Shown in pieces: positions 1-9,844 of a stretch of 64,000 nt of DNA (the stretch's first letter is position 1; each line of letters starts with the position of its first letter). The stretch covers positions 662,501 to 726,500 of the forward strand of contig CALNXK010000079.1 in NCBI GenBank assembly GCA_942486035.1. Reading direction: 5' to 3'. The position numbers were made by a program, and so were the translations under genes. Below the pieces are notes generated by a model. It did not search any database. It had not been told where the DNA came from and saw only the letters and a program-made list of their open reading frames with translations. Source of the DNA: Porites lobata (Eukaryota > Cnidaria > Anthozoa > Scleractinia > Poritidae).

Positions 1-958
1 CCATTTGTTTACACACACAAATCTCGCGCTCTGATTGGCTGAATTTTCCCACAGGTGAATCCTCACAGAAGTTAGCGCGCACTCAAGGCAGTACGCATCA
101 ATTTCTACGCGACTATATTTTGTTTTTACCTCACAGATTGCAAAGGTTTTTTTTCTTAATACTGAGAGAAAGTATACAAAAGTCGTTTAAGATAACATTT
201 AAAGGGTATCTCTTCAGGGAAAATATAGCTTGGATTTTCACACGCCATAGCGCTCGCAGATGACAACACTCACGTCATTCACCTTTCTCTAGTACTATTT
301 CTTAGAAAATGTGAGATTTAATTCACCAAATTTGCCTAAAATCATGTATTTCATCAACTGGGTAATAGGGGTATGGCGAAAATGGCGCCGGAGGCATGAC
401 GAAATTTTATATGCAAAGGTTTCCCTTTGGGAGCAACAATTTTGAGAAAAATGGCATATTTGCAAAAGTGGCGAATTTTGCCATCATTCGCCACAAAATT
501 CAAACGAGATGGCAGAGGGGTTTGCCAATGCGCTGCATTCGTCTGGACAGATCTCAAGATTGGTCGCGCGGTTTTATTATTCTATAGAGTGCAGATAATT
601 CAAACCTATATAATTTTAAAGATAAAGGGTCATTATAAATTACTTGGCGATTGTAAGCCTGGGACGAACTCTTTCGTCCGTAGCAAAGAGTTCAAGATGA
701 CAAAGTTCGCTAATTGTTGCACTGTGGGTCTTCAGGTCAGTGCTTTGCAAAAGAAATCGACCCAACTATTTTCCAGAGGATAATTTCTCCAATTTAGTTT
801 CCGTATTTGTAAATAAATATACATTATATACTTATGGAAAGAATCCCATGAAAAAATTATGACATTATGACATAAAGAACAGCTGCATGCACCCCAGTGC
901 GAAATTAATCGAAATGATAGTGGTTTGACATTCATGAAAAGCACTTGTTTCCGAAGAG

Positions 959-1390
959 ATGACAGCAGTGAGATTATTGATATTTCTTTCCCTCTACTTT
1001 GGGCTCTTCTTAAAACTTTTCAAAGCTAATGATCAATGCAGAGAGGGAAAATGTCAAACTTATTCCCTCGATATCTACGGAGATGCCGTGGAAAACTTTG
1101 AGTTAATTGGCCATGTTTTTCACCAGTTTGCCACGAAAAACCCAATTCATTGCCACAGCCTGTGTGTTGATGATTGTCGGTGTTTGTCGTTCAACTACAA
1201 GGAAAATAATGAAAGAAACGTTTGCGACTTGAATGAAGCCAGCGACTTTACAGACCCGAGCTCTATCAAACATTCTCCGGGTTCACGTTATTACAACCTT
1301 CGCAGAGCATTCATGGTGCATATAATCTTTGCAACTTTTTTGGGCAATATTTATGGTCAAGTCAATTGTTTGTCTTTTGTATCTAAGTAA
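959..1390 (+). CDS. Copy 1 exon 1 read-through ORF: signal peptide + PAN domain
   Basis: The 143-residue ORF begins MTAVRLLIFLSLYFGLFLKL, a typical secretory signal peptide. Residues about 27-115 form a PAN/apple-like domain with paired cysteines (QCREGKCQTYSLD, HCHSLCVDDCRCLSFNYKE, VCDLN). After RRAF the reading frame enters what is intron in copy 2 and adds about 25 unrelated residues before the stop. PAN domains are disulfide-bonded extracellular modules for protein or sugar binding. If transcribed without splicing this would be a secreted single-domain protein. Confidence 0.6.
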   Translation: MTAVRLLIFLSLYFGLFLKLFKANDQCREGKCQTYSLDIYGDAVENFELIGHVFHQFATKNPIHCHSLCVDDCRCLSFNYKENNERNVCDLNEASDFTDPSSIKHSPGSRYYNLRRAFMVHIIFATFLGNIYGQVNCLSFVSK

Positions 1391-3044
1391 TTATATAAAA
1401 GAGAATTTTGTAATGTTTAAGACAAGAACAGCAGTGTTCGCACTCGAATCAGTTAACCACTGATAAAACTTTCTGTGCCAAGTACTTTGAATAGCTTCAA
1501 AAACGTCCCCGGAGTATTTCATAACAGGACTGCTAAATATAAATGCCTTCTCTCTTTTTAAACGTGTTGACTTGAAAAATGTCAAGCAAAAGCAGTTAAG
1601 CTAACAAATTTTTGGCAGAAATGGTATGCAATTAAATGTAAGTTTTGCATCTGAAGTCACGGTTAATAAGCGTTCACTGGCTTTCGCAATACGGCCATCC
1701 AAATGAAAGAGATTTCCACAACCGGCCGTACAAGAGGAAAACAAAATGCTCACAGTAAAGTGTCGCTTTTTATAGGCTGACCGCAACGCGACATGATTGA
1801 CATTTATACGGAAATGTAAACTGGTACGAATCATATTATGTTGTTTGTGAGTCGGCATTTGGCACCGGTAGTACGTGAACCGCGGTTTGGTGTCTTCTCG
1901 GTTTAGAAAACTTCGTATTTAGTTTTAGAATATAAGTTCTGACCGGTGGACGGTTTTTTGGATCTTTTTTTCGCTTCGGTAGATAGATTTTGTTAGATTT
2001 TGACTTTTCATATAATAGGCCACTTGCACTAAGGGATCACGTGACCAATGCTTCCTTTAAACAATGAGTTGGAATCTTGCTGATGCCAAAAATTGTTAGA
2101 ACACATAAAAATTATCTTACACCCGAGATTTGAGAGGAAACGCATTTAAGGGAGATATTTTATGGGACTTTGATTTTTCCACAAAGTAGTATGATTTGTA
2201 TTGGCCGCCGTATTGGAGGGCATGCTCTTGCCCTCCAAAATGGCGGCCAAAACTACTTTTTGATTATATCTTGTTCAACGTCTGATAGTTACGCTCAGAT
2301 GTGCTGTAAACGTTATCACATCATCTTTTCAACATTTTCCTCGAAGATTAAGTGCAAAATTTGTGTTCAGAGAGAGGTACTTCACAGAAAATTCATACAA
2401 GACAGCAATTATATCTTACTGAAGAGAAAGTGATTACAAGACTTTTTTTAGTTTAACAGGTGTGACTGGCTCAAAGCAAAGAGAAAGATTGATCAGTTGA
2501 AAAGATTGATGGTTACAAAAATCAAGAGAATTGCAAGAATCGAAAGTTAACGAAAATATCCATAAAAAGACTTTGTTTATGAAATACAAGTTTAGTTCCG
2601 CAACAGTCCGAGTCCGTCCGGCAACATAAGAGTCTTGTAACAATTTCGTTCGTTAAGATAATCATAGGAAAAAGTACAATTTTTAATAACACTAAAACGT
2701 TATAATTAAACTTACTTGAACAGGGTGGTTGTTCATTTTTAGAATAATGATTGCTGACAGTAACACCTTCTCGGCAACTATTCCAGTTTCGGTAATAAAT
2801 TTACCATTTATTTTCCAACTTTATTTTTCATGTTCAAAATTGCGTTTTTGCGTTCCTTAACTTAATGTCATGTGGTAGTCACGTCATATGCGTCAATGGA
2901 TGATCAACTTTTTCCTGGGAGTTGGCTATTATGTCACGATTCGAGGGTTCCACTATCACTTATAACAGTTGTTCATCCTTAACTAGTTCACATGAATAAT
3001 ACTTCTCATCGCATCTCTCTTTCTATATCCATTTTTTTTTTCAG

Positions 3045-3383
3045 AGAGACAATGTGACGCCATGTGATGGTGAAGTCACATGCATTAATGGCTGCTGCAA
3101 GAATAATCCTTGCCAGAATGGAGGAACATGTACAGAAATATGTGAGCCCACGAGCGTTCGGTACAACTGTTCTTGCCCAGCAAAGTTTATTGGTCGACAC
3201 TGTGAGTTTGAAAGAAAAAGCTGCCAGGCCTATAAAGCTGCAGGAGAAAGAAAATCTGGATTGTACACAATCATTGATAACAGTGATAGAGTCTTCAAAG
3301 TATTCTGCGACTTTGACTCCGAAGCCAACTTTGCATGGAACTTGATCCAGTCATTTAAGTTTTCAAACAATGATGACTTTAAG
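3045..3383 (+). CDS. Copy 1 exon 2: EGF-like domain + fibrinogen-like start
   Basis: A poly-T tract and TCAG precede AGA GAC AAT; the exon ends TTTAAG|GTAAAT, 113 codons, phase 0 on both sides. It encodes an EGF-like domain (CINGCCKNNPCQNGGTC, then NCSCPAKFIGRHC) followed by a fibrinogen-related opening (SCQAYKAAGER, SGLYTI, VFCDFDSE, WNLIQSF). It is nearly identical to 18100-18438. Confidence 0.85.
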
Positions 3384-3454
3384 GTAAATTAGGTTCAACT
3401 TAAATCTATTTTAGCTTAAAAATAAATCATTTGCATTGTGTTGCATGTGATGCT

Positions 3455-3615
3455 GTGTTTGTCCTTGTTAGAGCACTGGACTAGCAATTCGGAGGTCCCG
3501 AGTTCAAGTGCCACCCGGTCCACTGGTTTGATTTTTTCTCGGTATCCCCGAGTTCAAATCCTCGACCACACGTGTAAATAATAGCCAACAGGTTTGCCTC
3601 CGGCCAGTTGGAATT
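3455..3615 (+). repeat. tRNA-derived SINE relic (intron 2, copy 1)
   Basis: Holds TTAGAGCACTGGACTAGCAA followed by GTCCCGAGTTCAAGTGCC, i.e. a degenerate tRNA anticodon arm and Pol III box B, then the CCGGCCAGTTGGAATTCTC type tail common in coral SINEs. The 5' box A is missing. The same relic sits at 18525-18670, so it predates the segmental duplication. Confidence 0.55.
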
Positions 3616-3622
3616 CTCAACG

Positions 3623-3758
3623 GGTCAATTTAGGTTTCTTTGAAACTGCCCACCTACCCTTCCCCTAAGCTATCATTTTGCCCTAAGTGAGAAGTAAGTG
3701 TTAATGTTAGCTTAGGGGAGGGGTAGGTAGGCAGTTTCCCAGATATCTAAATTGATCC
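3623..3758. repeat. Palindromic MITE (GGGGTAGGTGGGCAG family), copy 1
   Basis: About 135 bp that folds back on itself: the left arm holds AACTGCCCACCTACCC, the right arm GGGTAGGTAGGCAGTTTC, with outer arms GGTCAATTTAG and CTAAATTGATCC. Related copies are at 18678-18813, 41111-41244 and 52501-52631. Confidence 0.8.
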
Positions 3759-3931
3759 TTCTTAACCGCATTGATGTTTCTTTATGGAGATGTCGCAAAT
3801 TCAGAAAGTGGAATCTCAATAACGGTCAGACAGAATGAAAATCGAATTTTATCAAAACACCTCTTGCCGACCTGTCTGCTTCCTGAAATCTCCTCATAAC
3901 TTACTGTAGAAAGAGCCAAAACCTTGCCTGA

Positions 3932-3932
3932 G

Positions 3933-3967
<35 letters not shown>
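3932..3967 (+). repeat. (GTT)12 microsatellite beside exon 3 acceptor
   Basis: Twelve GTT units end 11 bases before the exon 3 boundary at 3979. Copy 2 has only five units at the same place (18987-19001), so the tract changed length after the duplication. It replaces or extends the pyrimidine-rich stretch of the acceptor. Confidence 0.95.
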
Positions 3968-3970
<3 letters not shown>

Positions 3971-3978
3971 ATATGCAG

Positions 3979-4449
3979 GGCGTTATCTTTTCTGACTACA
4001 ATGACGCAGATGCGATCAGTGGCGATCAACCAAACTGGCATGCGTACTTGATCCGCCCAGCATACCTGGCATGGCTTGGGAACCAGTCCACTCACTGGCG
4101 AGCTACCTGCCGCTATGATACCGACGGAGTTGTGTACACAGATTACATGCGAACATCCCTGGCAGATTGCAACATACTTACCATGCAGAAAGTACATCGT
4201 ACGTGCTTCCAGTTTGAATTCATAAACATCCGTGGACATAACTGTTCCAGTTGCACTGTACCTCTCTGGAATGAAAAAGGCGGTTATTCTTTGCATACAG
4301 ATACCAGCATCAAGAAATGCGAGTTTGACGGACAAACAGGCGCCGTTCATCGAGAAGACAACTTTGGTCATTATGTTCATTCTAATTCCTTACATCGCTG
4401 TTCTTCTGGCTCTAATTCTACAACTCAGTTCTGGCTTGGAGGCAAATGA
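3979..4449 (+). CDS. Copy 1 exon 3: Cys-rich C-terminal domain
   Basis: Acceptor TATATGCAG, then GGC GTT ATC; open for 156 codons to TGA at 4447-4449. It carries STHWRATCRYDTDGV, then several cysteines and a terminal FWLGGK. The exon follows directly on a (GTT)12 tract. It is the C-terminal half of the fibrinogen-like region as found in cnidarian secreted proteins; I cannot assign a catalytic role. Confidence 0.85.
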   Translation, partial: GVIFSDYNDADAISGDQPNWHAYLIRPAYLAWLGNQSTHWRATCRYDTDGVVYTDYMRTSLADCNILTMQKVHRTCFQFEFINIRGHNCSSCTVPLWNEKGGYSLHTDTSIKKCEFDGQTGAVHREDNFGHYVHSNSLHRCSSGSNSTTQFWLGGK

Positions 4450-5582
4450 AGGGTTGTCAATTATAGACAAATTGATAGTACCTATGTAGTAGAAAGGAGG
4501 GGTCCATGGTCCGTGTCAGATCATAAGGAGGCTTTTGGCACAGATATGTTTAAAAATGGAAACTAACTCCTTACGTAGTGGGGGCAAAAAGCAAAAAAAA
4601 GGGGTGAAACAGCAAAAAGAAAAAAAAAATCGGAAGCGAAGTGAGCCGAGCGGTGGACTGGGGAAGTGCAAAGGGTGGTGGTGCCTGGAGACATACCTTT
4701 GACGCCGCCGTTCCATGATACCAGATTCTGCTATCATGATCTGATTGGTCAAATGTCTTAATGTTAACACATTATCATTAGCCTGTGTACAGACCAGACA
4801 GACGCCCCCACCCCTTGGTGTTCGTCGAGTTAGCGATCGAATTGAAGTAGATCACCATGCACTCTATTTTATTCGAGCGAATTCAAAGACAGTATATACT
4901 TTTTGGAATACGCTCACGGTGGCATCCGTGATGAGAACTTGGCGTGTTGAAATTTCAATAACGGGTTAAGGGCGGAACGGCCGCATCAAAGGTATTTTTC
5001 CAGGCTCCGCCACCCTTTCCTCTCCCCAGACTACCGCTCGGCTCGCCAATGCGGAGCCTGATCCCAGACTCCCAGGCTAATGCTTTGACCACTATTTCCT
5101 TCCCCTCCCCTTCCAGGGATAGTTTTATTGTTCCCTTTTGGACTGAGTGTATATAGTGTAGTGTATATATAAAGAAAACTGTCAGTAAAAAAGTGTTTGA
5201 ATCATCCAATTTTAGGACAGTATTCTGCCCAAACCCCTCTAAATGACTGTTAAATTTTTGATGAGAAAGCGAGGGGGGGGGGTATCTGTTTACAGCTATG
5301 TTTAAGCCTGACGTTGGCTTTTTCAAGCCAGAAGCGTCGAGAAATGAGTTATAAAGACCAATGTCCCCCATCTGAATTGGCAAACTCTAGAGAAGCATAG
5401 CGAGTTCTTCAGTATCTATAGTTAAGTGCTACAACATAATTTTTGGAATAGATAGCCTTTCCGGACTTTTTCGGACTTTTTAGAGCTTGCTATAAGTGTC
5501 AAATTAGAGCCAATCATGATGTGAAAGTTGCCACTCTGAATTGCAATTGCTACGGGTATTCGTTCTTTTTACGGATCGTTAA

Positions 5583-6210
5583 TGTCTGACGTAACTTGCC
5601 TAAAGACGTAGTGCACGAAGGATCGTTGACTTTATTTCGCAACAGATTGAGGACCATTGAAGACTTATATGAATAATGATTTTTAAAAATGGAAAGAGTT
5701 TAGTCGATGATATCAAGAAAATAATGTTTTAGGTTGTAGCTTTTAGATTATAGCTTTTTTCTTCTTTACTTTGGGGAGTCATTTGTATAGGGGCAACCAC
5801 AAGATCTCCCTTTTCGAGAGGTATTTCTTTTTGTGTTATGTTGTCTCTTGAATAAAGTATCGTTATCGTCATCATGTACAGTGGAATCTCGATGTAACGA
5901 ACCAGTAATAGTAAAATATATCAAAAAGAACCTCGTTATAGCAAACAGATTTTGCCAGTGCCTTTGCTAATCGTCATATCGAGTTCCAATGTATGCGGCA
6001 AAGGGCTAAGCGAACTGATGCCAGTAATTTGATTAAAGCGTAAAGCTGTGAGAGGGTGGGGGAAGCTGGGGTACCGTAGTATTGGGGATTCCACCCCTGT
6101 TTCTCTCCTTAAACAACTTTTGGACCCAATTGATGAGTTATCTTTTCAACAACGATTCATTACTGATCACCCTGGGGCGATGCAAAAGACTCTGTCGATT
6201 GCGTTTGAGA
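5583..6210. other. Copy-1-specific 628-bp block
   Basis: Present in copy 1 between GTTAA (5578-5582) and CGACATTATATAGCCC (6211 on), which are adjacent in copy 2 (junction 20932/20933). It contains TTGAATAAAGTATCGTTATCG, resembling a transposon 3' end, then a Tigger-like terminal motif TACAGTGGAATCTCGATGTA at 5878-5897. No gene recognised. It is either an insertion in copy 1 or a deletion in copy 2. Confidence 0.7.
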
Positions 6211-6382
6211 CGACATTATATAGCCCACGTCACAAGTCGACCCGACGGATTACAAAATCGTTCATTTGCATTAGTCAGAAGCCTAATGATAAGCTTTGGA
6301 AATGCGGCTTATCATTTTCCTAAGATATTAACTAATTGTGTGGATAGCATGCTATTTCACTGTTTTTAATGATTCTTAAAAC

Positions 6383-6661
6383 CGTAGTTAATTGAGTGGA
6401 ATGGTTATGAAACCCGTCAGACTCCTTTGTTATATGTTTTTGTGGACCTGAAAGTGCACAACGTTCAAAAGAATTCCTATCATTTTGATTGTATTGACCA
6501 ACAAAAACGTTGCATTAATTTATTCCGTAACAATTTGCCAACAGAAAACAAAGGATTGTGCACTTTCACGGTGCTTTGAACATAAACTGCAGCAATGTTG
6601 TTTTTATCATTGATGTTTGCCGCTTTTCATAACCAGTCTCCTCTAATAACTATGTTAAAAC
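6383..6661. mobile_element. 279-bp copy-1-specific insertion flanked by TTAAAAC
   Basis: Flanked by TTAAAAC at 6376-6382 and 6655-6661; copy 2 has a single TTAAAAC and no insert, so this is a filled site with a 7-bp direct repeat. The ends form an imperfect inverted repeat: TAGTTAATTGAGTGGAATGG at the left, and the complement of CTCCTCTAATAACTA at the right. A short non-autonomous DNA transposon that arrived after the segmental duplication is the simplest reading. Confidence 0.65.
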
Positions 6662-7817
6662 TTTGTTTCAATAGTTCCAAAACACTCCTATAGAATTTGC
6701 TCAAACTTTGCCTTAATTGAGGCAATTATGGCAGGCACATACTTCCTTAAGAGAGTAATGGCGTCAATACGTAACCATGGCGACTCCGATTGCAATAAAA
6801 CCCAGATGATAAGAAATTTTAATCTCTATTTGATATAGTTATGGTAACCTTTTTCCCATATCTTTACTCATGCCAATCGTAGTTAATGCTCAAACTTGGG
6901 CTGTATACCCCTAGAAAACCCAGTCGAGCCACCTTAACAACTACGTTACCGCACTTTTGAGATATTTAAACGAAACAGGTTAACCTCTAAATGTCTATTA
7001 ATCCAATATAATTAACGCACTGGTATAAATTAGCTTATTTTGTAAAGGAAATAAGGTTAAGAATAGGTTCTAAAAGTACAAAATAAAGTCATAAAGTATC
7101 GCCCTAAAATGCTAAAGCGTAGCCTCAATCTGTTTTAAAGATGCTGAATAGTGCGGACATCATGCTAATGCAAAATAAAAGTAAAATAATGTGTAGTAAT
7201 GATGCTTACATTGTATATATTCTGGTAAGGCGCAGAATCCAAAATAATTACTTCTTTAAATTTCCTTTTAGAACGGTCAAAATGACACACCACGCCCTTG
7301 GTTAGACGGACAATATTGCAAAGAATCCGCAGATCCACGGCTTTATCATTTTTGTTACTGGACTTACTCGAAAAGCCTGGAAAAAAAGCGCATTGAAATT
7401 AGTAAAGCTGCCAAGTTGGAAAGTCAAAAGGTTCAAAACTTATTGCACTTACGTATAATAAGACGCTTTGTAAGTAGCTGGGAGGGGCGGTTACGGGCAA
7501 ATTTGTCCCTTTACCATACCATAGCCCGCGTTGCAGCCGGACTCAGTTGTCACTAGAGACCCAGATAGAGAACTCGATATATAGACTGTCTATATCAGGG
7601 ATTTATAGACAGTCTGCGAGGCAGGCTACCATAAAGACGTCCGTATTCCGCGTCTTTGCGAACTATACTGAAGCTGGTGTCATTCTCAAAGTCGGCAAGT
7701 TTATAAAGGTTCTTTCTCTCGAAGAGTCGATAAATTTCCGCTACTTAACCCTTTTAAGTTGCAAGCCTCGCACGGTTTGGCCTGTTGGTAATAATCGTAG
7801 ACTTTTAATTCCCAAAA

Positions 7818-8411
7818 TGGTTGTTTTGGCCCTGTCAAAATAATTAATTAGGGGCACCCCCTCGCGTGGCATTGTCGTTTGGAACTCGCACCAAGTTTCT
7901 TCTAGGTCATATCTGGTTAAGCATCAGTTCGAAGGTAATTCGCGGTCCATCCTCGCTTGTTTTAACTTGACATTTTGCAGGCCATTTCCGCTCGTCTCTC
8001 CGGTTTAGCCATTTAATTTTTTTCTTTTTCCATCCATTCCCCCATTTTTGTTTTTTTGTTTTTTTGTTTTTTCCCTACTCTTGGGTTTGGGGTTTCTATT
8101 TTATTGCCTATGGTTTTCAATAGATCGGTTTTTGCCCCAACTCGTGCGTCTCTTGGTGTTTACACTAATTTGGTTGTTTTGGCCCTGTCAAAATAATTAA
8201 TTAGGGGCACCCCCTCGCGTGGCATTGTCGTTTGGCACTCGCATCAAGTTTCTTCTAGGTCATATCTGGTTAAGCACCAGTTCGAAGGTCATTCGCGACC
8301 ATCCTCGCTAGTTTTACCCTCCCTACCCTCCCTAGTTTCTATTTTATTGCCTATGGTTTTCAATAAATCGGTTTTTGCCCCAACTCGTGCGTCTCTTGGT
8401 GTTAACACTAA
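7818..8411. repeat. Partial tandem duplication, unit about 353 bp
   Basis: The segment starting TTGTTTTGGCCCTGTCAAAA at 7820 recurs at about 8173, and the block GCCTATGGTTTTCAATAGATC (about 8107) recurs near 8349. The second unit has lost about 110 bp around the poly-T/CCATTCC stretch. No recognisable gene; a minus-strand frame (8289-8489) is open but matches no family I know. Confidence 0.8.
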
Positions 8412-8715
8412 TTCGTGGTTATTTACGTCAGGATGGAGACCGTCAATTGTAACACGGGGTAAATTGACGTGTGGAGGGACGCTAGGCATATACGTGCTGT
8501 TTTAAGGCTTTTAGATTTTTATTTTTAATTATTTTTAATTACCTCTTAATGTAACCTAGAGTGCTGAAAAAATGCAAGAACGAATTTGATTGTTGTACAT
8601 CAAACAATTCGCTTGAACTCGCATTTATTTCAATGGCATCATGAGGTCGCCGAAACGTCGGGACATTTAAAATTCGTTAGTAATTTTATCCAGTGAGGAA
8701 AAATGGAAGCATTCC

Positions 8716-9075
8716 CAACAACAACAACAACAACAACAATTTATTTATTTCCATACATATTATATAGCATTACCTAAGTAGGAAAAGGTAACAATTGCTT
8801 CACATCATTTCGTCTTAAATAAAGCTTCTTGCCTAATATTCATTATTCCAAAAATTGAAAAGCAGAAATAAGTCTATATATAAACGGATCAACATTATTA
8901 AAAAGAAACGATATTTTAGAGTTATTATCAAAAGTATTAAAGCAAGGATACCTTGAAGTGATTTTGTCGTTAAGTTCTAATAGAAACTTATCATAAAAAT
9001 TACAGTGAAAAAGAATATGTTTATCATCTTCAATTTCATTTGAATGGCAGAAAGAACAGCTTCTTTGATGTACAG
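8716..9075 (-). mobile_element. LINE 3' end with open C-terminal reverse-transcriptase-ORF fragment
   Basis: On the minus strand a frame without a start codon is open from about 9075 to TAA at 8843-8845. It reads CSFCHSNEIEDDKHILFHC and onward, the zinc-knuckle-like tail of LINE ORF2 proteins (C-x2-C ... H-x4-C), and ends ISAFQFLE-stop. After the stop lie 3' untranslated sequence and a (GTT)n tail (CAACAACAA at about 8720-8739 on the plus strand). The element is 5'-truncated. Confidence 0.75.
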
Positions 9076-9521
9076 GTGTCTAACTCTTCGGCGTCGTGTG
9101 TCTACCCTTTCCAATGTGTAATTTAGGATTGCCGAGAGGGAATTCATTAAAGGCAATTTTGTGTTGTGGGTTGTTGGTCAGATCTAAAAATTCTGTTTTT
9201 ATAGTTTCTTTCTTGAATGTCAGGAGTAGAAGTTTTAGTTTTCAGTTTGAGCTAATTAGCATTAATTGGTGGTCTTCATATATATAAGCTTTCTTCGTGT
9301 TTGACTTGAACTAAGTAGTTATGATATTTGTAACTTTAATAACTTAGATTATATCTTTTCAATAATTCATTAACTCTGAGCGCCAATCAAGCTGGTTGAT
9401 GCTAAATTATATCCCAAGAGTCGAGAAGTTCCAAATACAGTAAAATTTCCCAACAAGTGTAGTCACCATTGAAAGAAGACAGAATAGAAGACACCCTTAA
9501 ACTCAGAAGTGCTCGGAAAAA
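9076..9521. other. No gene recognised
   Basis: AT-rich sequence between the LINE tail and the orphan PAN exon. Short open frames here show no family features. Confidence 0.5.
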
Positions 9522-9844
9522 ATGTTTCTTTCCCTCATTTTTTATTTAGCAGCCTCTACAGCTCTGTCAACCGAAGAAAACTTTAGATCTGCGTACATCA
9601 TAAATATAGGGAAAACAAGCGCTTAGCAGGACAAGCGGTCAAGAAAATCGATTCATCTAGTCTGTTGTCATGCAGTCAGACGTGTTTAAGATACTCCTGG
9701 TGCACGTCTACTAACTTTAAAGAGTGCTTTGGCAAGAGATGTGGTACAGGCAATTGTAAACTGCATAAGCAGGTGTTCTCTACGATTCAAGATGACACCA
9801 AGCTTAATGATCAACCTGGCTCCACATTTTCAATGTTTCTTAAG
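9522..9844 (+). pseudogene. Orphan PAN-domain exon with frameshift
   Basis: ATG at 9522 opens a signal peptide (MFLSLIFYLAASTALS) and about 33 residues, then hits TAG at 9624-9626. Shifting the frame near 9620 restores a PAN-like stretch (LAGQAVKKIDSSSLLSC, CLRYSWCTSTNF, CKLHKQ) that runs to a good phase-0 donor, AAG|GTAGGA at 9844/9845. The layout equals exon 1 of the neighbouring PAN-EGF genes but the sequence is strongly diverged, so it belongs to another subfamily. No EGF or C-terminal exon follows before 14,996. Most likely a relic; a sequencing or assembly indel is the alternative. Confidence 0.6.

Larger units (their letters stand above)
959..4449 (+). pseudogene. PAN-EGF-fibrinogen-like secreted protein, copy 1 (exon-1 splice donor deleted)
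   Basis: Three exon-like blocks match the intact copy at 15973-19483: 959 to about 1312 (signal peptide and PAN/apple domain), 3045-3383 (EGF-like domain and start of a fibrinogen-like module) and 3979-4449 (Cys-rich C-terminus ending FWLGGK-stop). Exons 2 and 3 are open, with acceptors at 3042-3044 and 3976-3978 and a donor after 3383. Exon 1 lacks the 29 bases that in copy 2 hold its last codons and donor AAAAG|GTATAA, so the frame runs on to a stop at 1388-1390. A weak phase-0 alternative, ATG|GTGCAT at 1315/1316, cannot be excluded. Either the gene is decaying, or it makes a 143-residue PAN-only secreted protein, or it uses the weak donor. Not a frameshift pseudogene: all other exons look functional. 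Confidence 0.75.
1..7278 (+). repeat. Segmental duplication, copy 1 (truncated by window start)
   Basis: Near-identical to 14996-21872 in the same orientation, with scattered substitutions and a few large indels. Base 1 aligns with 14996; the match stops at the shared GAACGGTC (7271-7278 and 21865-21872), after which the two sequences are unrelated. The unit carries a complete three-exon gene with flanks. Its true left end is outside the window. Copy-1-specific blocks are 5583-6210 and 6383-6661; copy 2 has its own extra blocks at 19822-20121 and about 21012-21120. Confidence 0.95.

Noticed and set aside
3973..4380. Antisense ORF of 137 codons over exon 3 (also 19001-19405)
   Set aside because: A shadow of the real exon; it lacks any family feature.
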